From a virus, in IMG/VR virus record IMGVR_UViG_3300033156_000409, positions 1 to 37,611 of that record: 37,611 nt of DNA; one strand, written 5' to 3'. Below are positions 6,993 to 15,483 of this stretch, piece after piece. The position numbers and the translations under genes were made by a program. The notes under the pieces were generated by a model, which saw nothing but the letters and a program-made list of their open reading frames with translations, searched no databases and had not been told where the DNA came from. Numbering within the stretch: position 1 is the first letter of the stretch; each line of letters begins with the position of its first letter.

Positions 6993-7247
6993 CTACTCCT
7001 CTTCGATTAATAGTAATGTTTCTTCTTTTAGTGTGCTCGGACTGTGGGAATATCTTTCTTTTACCCACATGTGATTTTTCCCGAAACCATAACCAAATTT
7101 GACTGAGTATTGGAAAGGTTTCATATTTATTTTTAAGTCACTTAAAGATTGTGAATAGACACATGTTATGATAATTTCGTTAAGTTCTTCTAAGGAGGAA
7201 GAATCAATATTCCGTACCGGCAATGGATGTTTGATAATGGTTTTCAT
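6993..7247 (-). CDS. Hypothetical 84-aa protein, first gene of the early transcript
   Basis: It begins MKTIIKHPLPVRNID and contains KFGYGFGKNHMWVKERYSH and an acidic C-terminal tail. No domain is recognised. It is the first gene after the long A/T-rich gap holding a promoter-like site at 7275-7305 and an operator-like repeat, and is followed directly by the tRNA-like element. Confidence 0.7.
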   Translation of the reverse strand: MKTIIKHPLPVRNIDSSSLEELNEIIITCVYSQSLSDLKINMKPFQYSVKFGYGFGKNHMWVKERYSHSPSTLKEETLLLIEEE

Positions 7248-7274
7248 GATTTTATTTATTAATTAATTCTATAG

Positions 7275-7305
7275 TAAATATATATTATAATATATTATTG
7301 TGCAA
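7275..7305 (-). promoter_or_regulatory. Putative early promoter (Bacteroidota type)
   Basis: On the minus strand TTG (7305-7303), a 20-base spacer and TATATTTA (7282-7275) approach the Bacteroidota pattern TTG-N19/20-TAnnTTTG with one mismatch. It lies 28 bp before the first early gene, in a very A/T-rich stretch that can match by chance. Confidence 0.4.
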
Positions 7306-7330
7306 ATATTTTTGCAATTATTTTCATGAA

Positions 7331-7348
7331 ATATGTCGCATAACATGT
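7331..7348. promoter_or_regulatory. Degenerate copy of the 18-bp operator-like repeat
   Basis: ATATGTCGCATAACATGT matches the perfect repeat at 4276 and 30047 at 13 of 18 positions, keeping both outer arms almost intact. It lies upstream of the early promoter candidate, so the same regulator could bind here. Confidence 0.35.
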
Positions 7349-7360
7349 TTTTTGACTAAA

Positions 7361-7396
7361 AATCAAAATAAAACCCCTGTCATTAAGCGACAGGGG
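7361..7396 (-). terminator. Rho-independent terminator of the late transcript
   Basis: On the minus strand an 8-bp stem CCCCTGTC/GACAGGGG (7396-7389 with 7381-7374) and a 7-nt loop are followed by UUUUAUUUU. It lies 37 bp past the endolysin-like gene and separates the late from the early transcript. Confidence 0.92.
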
Positions 7397-7432
7397 CAAA
7401 TCATGAAAAAACACGTGCGAACCAGGAAAAAT

Positions 7433-7864
7433 TTATGTAATAATGATCCTTATTGATTTATTGTTGTAAATATCATCGAGCATGAGCTGTATTAATTTAG
7501 TCTCGTATTCAGTACTGTTTATCACCCCTCCCCTGATCTTATTCTCTCCGGGTATAATGCAACCGGCGCTGTTAGCGGCCGTTTTTCCCCGGTGTATCCT
7601 GATCCCGCTGAAATGTTTAACGTTCAAAAGCAACGGGAGTACTCTTTTAAATTTAGGCGACATGGAAAGAATTATATCATAAGTGCCGCAGGGGATAGCT
7701 GTTTTCCCGTATATCTTTCCTTCATCCTGATCATTAAGATCGCCGTCTTTGTTCAGGTCACGGTCCCGATCTTCGATCGTGTCACAAAAATATACACCGT
7801 TTATGTATAATTTACCGATAGTGTAATTTTCGTGTGGATATAAGCGCCTGAGCCTGAGTTCCAT
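7433..7864 (-). CDS. DUF5675 family protein, putative endolysin-like lysis enzyme
   Basis: The 143-aa product matches the DUF5675 proteins common in Bacteroidota phages. N-terminal strands carry VYFCDTIEDRDRDLN, then KTAIPCGTYDIILSMSP, then IRIHRGKTAANSAGCIIPG (88-106), with His91, Ser99 and Cys102 in an arrangement like the YkuD/L,D-transpeptidase active site (H-x-n-S-x-G-C). An acidic D-rich insert (33-49) may bind metal. It sits at the end of the late transcript after a membrane protein, the usual place for lysis genes. A peptidoglycan-directed role is inferred. Confidence 0.78.
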   Translation of the reverse strand: MELRLRRLYPHENYTIGKLYINGVYFCDTIEDRDRDLNKDGDLNDQDEGKIYGKTAIPCGTYDIILSMSPKFKRVLPLLLNVKHFSGIRIHRGKTAANSAGCIIPGENKIRGGVINSTEYETKLIQLMLDDIYNNKSIRIIIT

Positions 7865-7869
7865 ATAAT

Positions 7870-8181
7870 TTAAAGATTAAATAAATATTCAATACCAAGA
7901 TACGTGAGAATGAAATAAATACCGAAGGCAATGATGATGAACAGCGGAATTGCCCAATGAGGATTTCTGTGAATCCATCGCATAAAACGCGTCTGTTTTT
8001 CTATGCATTCAATTTTTTCAGTATTCCTGTTAACATTGCCATTTGTCTTTTCCTGCCGTTTTATCACTTCATCAATCCGCAGGTTTGTTATATCGGCAGT
8101 TGCCTTGATATTGGCATTAACAGATTTTCTCATTATATCAATTAAATCCTTTACATGATTATACAATTCCGTATTATTCAT
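7870..8181 (-). CDS. Holin-like coiled-coil membrane protein
   Basis: The 103-aa product has a long helical, coiled-coil-prone region (residues 1-65), a basic patch (RFMRWIHRNPHW) and one transmembrane helix (about 77-98) near the C-terminus. This layout resembles XhlA-type phage lysis proteins and other one-pass holins. It lies 5 bp before the DUF5675 lysis enzyme gene. Family membership is not certain; a tail-associated membrane role is the alternative. Confidence 0.65.
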   Translation of the reverse strand: MNNTELYNHVKDLIDIMRKSVNANIKATADITNLRIDEVIKRQEKTNGNVNRNTEKIECIEKQTRFMRWIHRNPHWAIPLFIIIAFGIYFILTYLGIEYLFNL

Positions 8182-8191
8182 CGTATTAAAA

Positions 8192-8362
8192 TTATTTTTT
8201 ATTGTCTTTTATTTCCACAATATTAACAAACTGTGCCCTGTTAAGTATATCAATCACCTGCTTAGTATCTTTATATGGCATTGATATTGAATAAATAAAC
8301 GAGCGTAACAGATTAAAATCCTGTATCTCGATTGCTACTTTTTTTAAATTTTTTTCATCCAT
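8192..8362 (-). CDS. Hypothetical 56-aa protein
   Basis: The ORF from ATG 8362 (MDEKNLKKVAIEIQD) to the stop at 8192 fills the gap between the BACON protein and the holin-like gene with 10-11 bp on each side. Two predicted helices, soluble, basic C-terminus. No function is recognised. The fit in the gap and the A/T-rich leader before the ATG support coding. Confidence 0.6.
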   Translation of the reverse strand: MDEKNLKKVAIEIQDFNLLRSFIYSISMPYKDTKQVIDILNRAQFVNIVEIKDNKK

Positions 8363-8373
8363 TTTTTTAAATT

Positions 8374-8745
8374 TTAAGTTCCTGAATCTATAATGACTGT
8401 CAAATCTTTAAATTCACTCCCGCAAGTAACCCGTATCATGGCGTTAGCATAGCTACCAGGGGATTTATAATTCATCGTGATAGATAAACTATCCCCATCG
8501 CCCCCGTTTGTTGTATAACTGTTTATAATGCTATCCGGGTCAGAGGTCTTGTTTGCAGTCCATGCCGCGGATGAATTCACCGTAACAGAATCTGTCGTAC
8601 CCCCGTCAATAGTGATGGAATATTGAGACAGCGTAATGTAATCCGGGATAAAATTCTGCCCGTTCATGTAATGTACATCACTTCGGGTATTAATTTCAGC
8701 TATATCAGCATTCGCCTGTCCGTTTATCTTTGCTATATCTCCCAT
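8374..8745 (-). CDS. BACON-like/Ig-like domain virion protein
   Basis: The 123-aa product has a helical N-terminus (IAKINGQANADIAEI) and, from about residue 40, a beta-sandwich with SITIDGGTTDSVTVNSSA, WTANKT and VTCGSEFKDLTVIID. This is the pattern of BACON domains (Bacteroidota-associated, often carbohydrate-binding), which also occur in gut-phage structural proteins. The ATG overlaps the stop of the large tail-tip gene, so it is probably a fibre accessory that contacts host or mucus glycans. The binding role is inferred. Confidence 0.7.
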   Translation of the reverse strand: MGDIAKINGQANADIAEINTRSDVHYMNGQNFIPDYITLSQYSITIDGGTTDSVTVNSSAAWTANKTSDPDSIINSYTTNGGDGDSLSITMNYKSPGSYANAMIRVTCGSEFKDLTVIIDSGT

Positions 8746-11700
8746 TATTCTATCTCAATTACATCCAATGATGGTGTGAATAACACGGTATCTGAATCCA
8801 ATGCAATTCCTACTCTTTGAAGGGTATCTCCCGATCCAGCCACCGGGGATGTTGTAAGTCCCCCGTCTGTTGTACTTACATATACAGGTAATCCAGTGGT
8901 GAAAGAATAACTTGCATCACTGAGGATCCCATATAAAAGAATTTTTTTACCTGCTCCCGTGCCGGCTTCAAGCGCCAGCCCGGAACATGGAAAATCTGCA
9001 GCCACATCAGCATCGCAGCTTTCCCAGTGCCCATCAGAAGCAAGTCCGAGAGCACAACCAATTCCGAAGTTATTAATATCAACCTGGCCTGTAATGATTA
9101 TCCCGGCGCCTTTACCCTGGGCGACGGCAGAAGGCATCTTGATAAATTTATCAACCGCCAGGGCAAGATCGCCGCCAAGCTCTGGACTAATATCATCTGA
9201 TAGATCAAACATAAATGTACCATCACTACAGGCTGAATTAAAATTAGCCTTGGTATCTGAGATACCATAGCCTGATAGCGTTGTCGGTGTTGTGCCGAGA
9301 TCAGAAAAATCAAGATCCCCCCAGTATGGATCATTGCCATTTGTCCTGAGTACATTTGTTAAACTGACAGCAATATTTAACACATCCCACTCCGGAGTTG
9401 AATTTGCAACTACAATATCGCCCCGGGTAGGATTTTTCGTTACCGCATCATCATGCGTGGCACTCAGAAGATCATGCGATGAACCTGTGGATGCTATTGT
9501 TGCCCCGTACCATCCCAGCCCACTGCTTCTCGTGATAGTTATATTTGCGCCTTCTATCAGCCTGAATTCCTCACCTGACAATATCGGATCATGAGCCGAA
9601 CCGGCTATCTTGACGTACCAGCTTTCGTAGTTGTCAGCATCCGAAGGGATAGATTGAAGTTTAGTGAGTTCTGAGCTTTTCAAGTGATAATATTCACCAG
9701 CTTGTCCTCCCTGTTTACTTCCAAGATTATTGTGAAGCATGTTTGCTTCATCAACTGTAAATAAAGCATTATCCCCATGAGTGGCATCATCATCAGTTAC
9801 AATTATTGTTAATTTATTATCCGCGCTTCTTAATTTAAAAGTATCCGTACCTGAAGCTATGGCGGTATTTGTCCCGTCTGTAATATTTTTATAAACATCA
9901 CTGGCCGCCCCGCTATAAGAAATAGTGGCACCATACCATCCTGCTCCGCTGCTTCTCGTAATAGTTATATCAGATCCTTCTATTAATCGCAGTTCATCAC
10001 CCGGTGTCATGGCATCCTGAGCCGAACCGCTTATCTTGACATACCATGTGCCGGCAGCGTTTATCTGTGTCTGTATATCACTTGTAACACCATGAAGATA
10101 GCCCATTTCTGTCTGTGTTACTCCATTGCGCCAGGTATCGATTTCAGATGAGGTATAATAATCCGCGGCATTTTCAAAAGCCATACTATCAAGTGCCTGT
10201 ACATCTGCCAGTTCAGCGGCTGTAAGATGTTGGTAATCTCCTATATTAAGCCCATCGAGATTGTTGTGATCCATCGATGACGGCGTACCTGTTTCAAGTG
10301 AATTACTTACAGCCGATTGTCCGTCAATACTGGTTAATGGCGTTTCAATAAAAGAAATTGTTACATCACCGGTCGTGATACGTTGACGCAGGTGAAGACG
10401 GCACCACGATGTACGGTAAAATTTTTCATATGAAGCTATAGAAAATATATCTCCCCTGAATGATATGAAATTTACAGGTGTGATATTGTCATCAGGATCA
10501 TAAACGTCAATGACAATATATTTGCGATAATCCTGTTTATCGCTGAGATAATCAAGTGCGTAAAGATATTGCAGGCTTGCCGCATCAGCTTCTCCTTCAC
10601 GGTTCCATTCATCGGTATTTGATCCCGAGTAAATAAGCGCTGCCAGGTCATTGGTTCCCGGGGTATCACCGAAATAAAAATCAATAGTCTCATCAATCTT
10701 TTTGCCCTTGTCACTTTTAGCATTAAAATATTTATCGAAAGTAATATCACTGTAAGTATCATCTTCAAGAGCAATTATCTTGGTGAGACTGACATCTTTG
10801 ATATAAACATTTTCCTCGTAATCTGCACCGGCATCATCGCTCTCTATAAGATCGATCTTTATATTATAATCGCCGTCAGCAATTATCTTGAATACTTCAT
10901 CATTAGGTGATTCATATAATGACCAGTTAGGGGATGTATAATATTCCCATGTTGTACTGGTAACACTTCCCGGTTTTGTAACCGTGATTTTAAATTTCGG
11001 CATATTTCCGATCATGGCGGGTGATATATCGGCATATACCTGAAATTTGAGTTTAATATAATCACCATCTGTTAGTTTATCAAGACTGAAATCAGTATTT
11101 AATGTAATTGTTCTCGCGCCTGCATTCTCGTCTTTAACATAACAATGGAGTACCGTTCCTCCTTCTTCCGGGTCCGGACCATCAGGAGTGAAGCCGCTAA
11201 GATCCCAGGGACCGCCGCCGGTAAAATCATCAAGATCGGCAACAAGTTGTTCACCCATATTGCGGTTAAGAAGTTTTATTCCCATTTCTTTCACGGGTGA
11301 TATAAGTGAAGCTTCCGAATCACGACGATATTTATATGAATCTATATTTATACTTTCCGATACACCTGTCTTGCTCTGGAATGTCAACGCCCAGTTATAG
11401 ATATAGTAATCCGTGTCCCCTTCATATCGATGCTGTATATAATATTTACCCTGGTATTGTCTTAGTTGACAATGATACGGGCGAAGTACCTTTTCAATTA
11501 CAGTTTCACAATCATCAATTTCTGTTTTTCCATCTTTATTTTTGAAAAATCGCCGGCAGTCATGCGTCACGTCTTTAAGCGCGCAATCATTAGCTCCTTC
11601 GCCTGTATGTTTTGTTCCCAATTTAATTACGAAATCATACTGAAACTGGCTGTCACGGTCAAGATTGGCAAGACAATATTTAATGATCTGAAGACCTGTT

Positions 11701-12146
11701 TGATGATCCGTGATAAGATCGCCGTCATCTGTAAATTTATATTCAGAAAGGTCTTTAAGTGCATCAGTTGCCGAAAAACTCATGTGAAGATTACGATGAT
11801 GAATATCCTTGAATGAATTTTCGCTTTGTAAATATCCCTGCCACAGAAGCGTCGAAGTATCATCATTATAGAATTTAACTATATGATCGCCATATTCGCT
11901 TTCAAAAAGAGCATCGTAATCGCTTTCTCCGGCACGTCCGTTAAGAATGAATTCCCATGCAAACTCGCTGCCTATAATTATTTTATATTCATCTTTGCCT
12001 GCCGCGAGCGTACGAAGCTGGCCGGGATCAGTACTTAATCTATCTGGTATTATGATTCCTCCCCCGGCTTCTGACAATATATCAACACGGTATGTTACAG
12101 AATCGTAGTTCTGGAATTTCTTGCGATATTTGACAGTGTAAGCCAT
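8745..12146 (-). CDS. Large tail-tip and receptor-binding protein
   Basis: The 1133-aa product follows the tape measure gene, the normal position of tail-tip/fibre proteins. The N-terminal 250 residues (WEFILNGRAGESDYDALFE, LLWQGYLQSENSFKDI) look like a baseplate-hub-type domain. The middle is beta-rich with a jelly-roll-like stretch. From about 620 there are fibre-like linkers (HNNLDGLNIGDYQHL). Two homologous 46-residue modules, WYVKISGSAQ (701-746) and WYVKIAGSAH (843-887), show internal duplication. The C-terminus (GLPVYVSTTDGGLTTSP, VGIALDSDTVLF) is typical of fibre caps. It probably recognises the host surface. Confidence 0.82.
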   Translation of the reverse strand: MAYTVKYRKKFQNYDSVTYRVDILSEAGGGIIIPDRLSTDPGQLRTLAAGKDEYKIIIGSEFAWEFILNGRAGESDYDALFESEYGDHIVKFYNDDTSTLLWQGYLQSENSFKDIHHRNLHMSFSATDALKDLSEYKFTDDGDLITDHQTGLQIIKYCLANLDRDSQFQYDFVIKLGTKHTGEGANDCALKDVTHDCRRFFKNKDGKTEIDDCETVIEKVLRPYHCQLRQYQGKYYIQHRYEGDTDYYIYNWALTFQSKTGVSESINIDSYKYRRDSEASLISPVKEMGIKLLNRNMGEQLVADLDDFTGGGPWDLSGFTPDGPDPEEGGTVLHCYVKDENAGARTITLNTDFSLDKLTDGDYIKLKFQVYADISPAMIGNMPKFKITVTKPGSVTSTTWEYYTSPNWSLYESPNDEVFKIIADGDYNIKIDLIESDDAGADYEENVYIKDVSLTKIIALEDDTYSDITFDKYFNAKSDKGKKIDETIDFYFGDTPGTNDLAALIYSGSNTDEWNREGEADAASLQYLYALDYLSDKQDYRKYIVIDVYDPDDNITPVNFISFRGDIFSIASYEKFYRTSWCRLHLRQRITTGDVTISFIETPLTSIDGQSAVSNSLETGTPSSMDHNNLDGLNIGDYQHLTAAELADVQALDSMAFENAADYYTSSEIDTWRNGVTQTEMGYLHGVTSDIQTQINAAGTWYVKISGSAQDAMTPGDELRLIEGSDITITRSSGAGWYGATISYSGAASDVYKNITDGTNTAIASGTDTFKLRSADNKLTIIVTDDDATHGDNALFTVDEANMLHNNLGSKQGGQAGEYYHLKSSELTKLQSIPSDADNYESWYVKIAGSAHDPILSGEEFRLIEGANITITRSSGLGWYGATIASTGSSHDLLSATHDDAVTKNPTRGDIVVANSTPEWDVLNIAVSLTNVLRTNGNDPYWGDLDFSDLGTTPTTLSGYGISDTKANFNSACSDGTFMFDLSDDISPELGGDLALAVDKFIKMPSAVAQGKGAGIIITGQVDINNFGIGCALGLASDGHWESCDADVAADFPCSGLALEAGTGAGKKILLYGILSDASYSFTTGLPVYVSTTDGGLTTSPVAGSGDTLQRVGIALDSDTVLFTPSLDVIEIE

Positions 12147-13993
12147 TAGAAACTATTGTTTAAATAATCTTCGCCTTCATTAAGCCAGAATATCAAATCT
12201 CCCTTGCTTATCTTGACAGATAAGGTACCGCCGCGTTTATTTCCCTGCATTTGTGATATTTGTCTGGCTGTTCCTATAAATTCAGGATTACTCCGGCTTA
12301 TCCCTGCCGCTTCTCCCACGAGTGCAAGTGTAGGACCCGTGACGGCGCCGCCTTCGGCAAATGAAGGTATTATGGAATTAAATAATGTAGCAGCTGCCGC
12401 TCCTGCTGCCGCTCCTGCTGCTATATTAAATGGAAAAGGAATGGTTGTCAGAGCCTTGGACACGGCATTAGCTATTCCTTCAGCTATGGCAGCGCCAATT
12501 ACTTTTTTTGCTGCCTCTATTGCCGCGTTAGCAAGACCCTTCAATCCTGTTTCTCCTTGTGCCGCTGCATTCATCATGGCATCACCCATGGCAAGAGCTG
12601 CCTGTTCCGCGAGATTCATTTCTTCAATAAGTTCCCGGGTATCCTCTTTCATTCCTTCCATAAGCTTGGAAGTATCAACTCCTTCAACGCCCAAATCAAT
12701 ATCAGCTTTACCTGTAACCGGTTCAATCTCTGCGCCAGGCATAATTTTTCTTAACGTTTCCGTGACATCAATCAATCCCATTGTGGCATCAATGGCATTT
12801 TGATAAGTTTCAATTTTAGCTTTTATGGCCGCCGCTTCTTCCGTATGACCGATCTTTACATTTTTCAGGTCTTCCTGCAACTTTTTAATAGCTTCATCAT
12901 AATCAGCAACAGTATTCATCTGATTTACTACTGTCTCATTTTCCTTCTTCTTTATTTCGATAGATTTTTCGGCCTGTTCTATCATATTTCTTAACATGTT
13001 AGCCTCATCAGATTCCTGATCTTCCAGGTACTTTAATTTGATCCTTGTTGCTTCTATAAGATATTGATATTTTTCAATACTGCCTATTTCTGCATCCCGG
13101 TATTTACTAAGCGCCTCCATGCCCTTGACAGAATCGTTCATCATCTCTACATTCTGTCTCCCTTCCTTGGTATATCTGGCCAGTTTCCAGGTCACTCGCT
13201 CTATCCATGTCGCCTGCTCTTGCATGTAATCACTTGACATAAGCTCATTAAAGGCAGCCATGGAATCAGTTGCATTTTCAATGGCTGTTTTAAGCCATTG
13301 CATTGATCCTTTAAAGGCATCGGTATTAACTATTGATTCGCCAATCTCCTCCTTGTAATCACCGAATGCATTAGTCAATTGTTCCAATGGTCCAAGTCCC
13401 ACTTTAGCTTCTTCTGTTGCTAATTTAAATCCATCAGCTAACGTTTTTTGGAGAATCGCATTTTTTTCAGTTTCCGTACCGGCAGACCTTAATAAGGGAA
13501 TATAACGGCCAAGCATTGTATATTCGCCTTGTTGTGCTAATACTACCATTTTTAAAGCACTTTGCAAATCTATTTTCAATGCTTTACTTAATGCAATAGC
13601 TCCTTTAGCAGCTTCCTTGGGTGCTTTACTTCTCATACTTTCTGCTAATTGCAAAAGTTCAAGTGTAGTTTCATCTCCTACTGTAGTAACATTTTGTAAT
13701 TGAGAAGCAAAATTTTTATAATCACTCAATACTATATTCGTGGCTTTCCCATTAGCTCTTATGGCAGCTTCAAGTTTTTTCTCCGCCTGTATCTGCTTAT
13801 CAAATGCTTTGATTGATTCTGATGCGAATCGAATAATTTTTTGCACGGAAAAGGCAGCAGCCATGGCGGAACCGAACTTCATTAATGTATTTTTCAGCTT
13901 ATTAGTGCGATTCTCTACCTCTTTGATTTTTTGCTTGAACTGCTTATTCTCAGCAGTAAATTTACTCTTATGTTCATGTATTGTATCAGCCAT
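12146..13993 (-). CDS. Tail tape measure protein
   Basis: The 615-aa product has an N-terminal coiled coil, a central FASQLQNVTTVGDETT and ALKMVVLAQQGEY region typical of phage tape measure proteins, more helical repeats, a hydrophobic Ala/Gly-rich segment (about 495-545) and the common tail SFAEGGAVTGPTLALVGEAG-like motif near 560. Tape measure length sets tail length, so 615 aa predicts a tail near 90 nm. It follows the frameshifted chaperone gene by 2 bp, and its stop overlaps the tail-tip start. Confidence 0.95.
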   Translation of the reverse strand: MADTIHEHKSKFTAENKQFKQKIKEVENRTNKLKNTLMKFGSAMAAAFSVQKIIRFASESIKAFDKQIQAEKKLEAAIRANGKATNIVLSDYKNFASQLQNVTTVGDETTLELLQLAESMRSKAPKEAAKGAIALSKALKIDLQSALKMVVLAQQGEYTMLGRYIPLLRSAGTETEKNAILQKTLADGFKLATEEAKVGLGPLEQLTNAFGDYKEEIGESIVNTDAFKGSMQWLKTAIENATDSMAAFNELMSSDYMQEQATWIERVTWKLARYTKEGRQNVEMMNDSVKGMEALSKYRDAEIGSIEKYQYLIEATRIKLKYLEDQESDEANMLRNMIEQAEKSIEIKKKENETVVNQMNTVADYDEAIKKLQEDLKNVKIGHTEEAAAIKAKIETYQNAIDATMGLIDVTETLRKIMPGAEIEPVTGKADIDLGVEGVDTSKLMEGMKEDTRELIEEMNLAEQAALAMGDAMMNAAAQGETGLKGLANAAIEAAKKVIGAAIAEGIANAVSKALTTIPFPFNIAAGAAAGAAAATLFNSIIPSFAEGGAVTGPTLALVGEAAGISRSNPEFIGTARQISQMQGNKRGGTLSVKISKGDLIFWLNEGEDYLNNSF

Positions 13994-13995
13994 GA

Positions 13996-14286
13996 TCAGT
14001 TCCTTTTTCGTTTACCATATTCACGCCATATATCATCGAGCTCCTCCTTAGTCATTTCCTTGCCCTTAATCTCGCCAATCGGCATATATTGATCCTCCTC
14101 GACATGAGTTTTTGATCCCTTGCGCCATATTTCAAATGCCACCTTCCTGAACTTGCGCCACTGGTTTTCATCTTCCAGTCTGAGCGAAAGCATGAGCCGG
14201 TATATCTGTGCGAATGACAATCTCAAGAGATCGTTTTCATGTATCCCGGCCCGCCATCCCGCGACAAAGAGATCTTCCCATGTTGT
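13996..14286 (-). CDS. Frameshift-dependent C-terminal part of the tail assembly chaperone (G-T type)
   Basis: Read in the -1 frame from the A9 run, the sequence is open from 14286 to 13996 (96 aa). It begins TTWEDLFVAGWRAGIHENDL and joins LRLSFAQIYRLM. The W-x-D-L-F-x-x-G-W-R pattern and position before the tape measure are typical of the T part of phage G-T chaperones. There is no good own start; only a TTG at 14226 would give a 76-aa protein lacking this conserved stretch. With 109 residues from the upstream frame, the fusion is 205 aa. Confidence 0.85.
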   Translation of the reverse strand, partial: TTWEDLFVAGWRAGIHENDLLRLSFAQIYRLMLSLRLEDENQWRKFRKVAFEIWRKGSKTHVEEDQYMPIGEIKGKEMTKEELDDIWREYGKRKRN

Positions 14287-14612
14287 TTTTTTTTATCTTT
14301 ATCATCCTTACCGTTACCTTCGCTCTTTGGAGGTGACGCCTCAACCATTGCCTGATTGATCTTGTGATATTCCGATATCCGTAACCGGGCAATTATCTTT
14401 TTCATCTTTTTGTAAGGTAAATGCGCTCGCCTGTTCTTATCTGTCATGTAAGAACGATAGGCACACCATACGAATGACGGAAAATATTCCATCCGGTCAA
14501 TACTCTCGAGATCATTGATATCCACATCGTGCATTTTGCAAAGGAAAAGTACGGCATGGGCATCAAAACGTAGGCCGATGGTTCTTAATCCTGATTTAAC
14601 ATGTGTGATCAT
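14223..14612 (-). CDS. Tail assembly chaperone, short (G-type) product
   Basis: The 129-aa product has a helical domain (VLFLCKMHDVDINDLESI, PSFVWCAYRSYM) and a charged linker with three consecutive Lys codons at the slippery run. It lies between the tail tube and tape measure genes, where tailed phages encode the G/GT chaperone pair that coats the tape measure before tube polymerisation. Without frameshifting, translation ends at 14223; with it, the 205-aa GT form is made. Confidence 0.87.
   Translation of the reverse strand: MITHVKSGLRTIGLRFDAHAVLFLCKMHDVDINDLESIDRMEYFPSFVWCAYRSYMTDKNRRAHLPYKKMKKIIARLRISEYHKINQAMVEASPPKSEGNGKDDKDKKKQHGKISLSRDGGPGYMKTIS
14285..14294 (-). promoter_or_regulatory. 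Slippery site for -1 ribosomal frameshifting
   Basis: The minus strand has nine A residues followed by C (AAAAAAAAAC), read in frame as AAA AAA AAA CAA. It contains the heptamer A-AAA-AAC, a classical -1 slippery sequence. Slippage moves ribosomes from the 129-aa frame into the frame ending at 13996. Confidence 0.82.
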
Positions 14613-14615
14613 AGC

Positions 14616-15005
14616 TTAGCTTATTTCACCTGTACCGATAAATCCTGCCGAGAACTGCACGTAAGAACCTGCTGTTCCTCCCGTTGGATTCAGGTTGGTA
14701 AGGTAGCCAAGCCCCGAATAACTCTTGCCAGCCTCAAGCTCGCATACAAGCGTTAGCTCGCTCTGTGCCAGATATGCTTCCATGACATCATCCCAATCGG
14801 CACCGCTCGCCACGGCATTGTTATACCAGGTTGTAACATCAACACTCCATCCGTTAAGAGTGGGCAGATTCTCCTTCCAGTTGCCGCTATCGGCATCTGT
14901 TACTTCTTCCGTGTCAGTATCAAAATTAAATGATACCTCGCTGGTATGTGCCAGCAAATCGCTTCCGAGATAAAGCCTTACATTATTACCTTTAATTTTT
15001 CCCAT
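14616..15005 (-). CDS. Major tail (tube) protein, TP901-1-like
   Basis: The 129-aa product contains GNNVRLYLG, TDTEEVTDADSGNWKENL, GWSVDVTTWYN and VQFSAGFIGTGE, typical of the TP901-1-type major tail protein family with its beta-sandwich tube fold. It is strongly acidic and beta-rich. Its place between the tail terminator and the tail chaperone agrees. It probably forms stacked hexameric rings around the tape measure. Confidence 0.9.
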   Translation of the reverse strand: MGKIKGNNVRLYLGSDLLAHTSEVSFNFDTDTEEVTDADSGNWKENLPTLNGWSVDVTTWYNNAVASGADWDDVMEAYLAQSELTLVCELEAGKSYSGLGYLTNLNPTGGTAGSYVQFSAGFIGTGEIS

Positions 15006-15030
15006 TTCTGTTTTTTTTTAAATTAAACAA

Positions 15031-15483
15031 TCATTTTTCATCTATCATAGTACTTATAGTAAGTATCTTATTTATTATCAGCTTATTACCGTCATAAGTC
15101 GAATTATAGGAAAGGGATTCAAACCTGCATCCCATATCTTCGAAATTATCCATTGTTATATTACGGGCACGATCAGCAACAGATACCCCCATGGTGATCA
15201 GCAATTCCATCACATCATTCATGATCATATCGCTCTGTTTGGAACCAAAATCATCTATCTCTCCCAAATGTGAAGTAACGACCTGAATATCGGTGTTTAC
15301 TATCTGGCTGAACGTGGTATTGTCCGATTCCGGCACGCTGCTCATCCCCAGTACCTGTATATATGGCGTTTCCTGATCCTGTCCTGCAAATTCCATGACT
15401 GGCACTATATTACCATCATAAATGATATTTCCGTTTAAAGCTTCATACAGCCCTTTCCGATATTGATAGAAACAATCTTTCAC
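15031..15483 (-). CDS. Tail terminator/completion-like protein (DUF3168 type)
   Basis: The 150-aa product starts MKDCFYQYRKGLYEAL and continues with PYIQVLG and NTDIQVVTSHLGEIDDFG, the pattern of DUF3168-like neck proteins that cap the tail tube. It overlaps the upstream gene by 4 nt and precedes the tube gene, the expected order. Confidence 0.82.
   Translation of the reverse strand: MKDCFYQYRKGLYEALNGNIIYDGNIVPVMEFAGQDQETPYIQVLGMSSVPESDNTTFSQIVNTDIQVVTSHLGEIDDFGSKQSDMIMNDVMELLITMGVSVADRARNITMDNFEDMGCRFESLSYNSTYDGNKLIINKILTISTMIDEK

Noticed and set aside
8745-12146. Diversity-generating retroelement acting on the tail-tip protein
   Set aside because: No reverse transcriptase gene and no template/variable repeat pair was found; the internal repeats are ordinary module duplications.
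13996-14226. Separate 76-aa gene with a TTG start
   Set aside because: The conserved coding sequence extends upstream of the TTG in the same frame and joins the A9 slippery run, so it is the frameshifted end of the chaperone.
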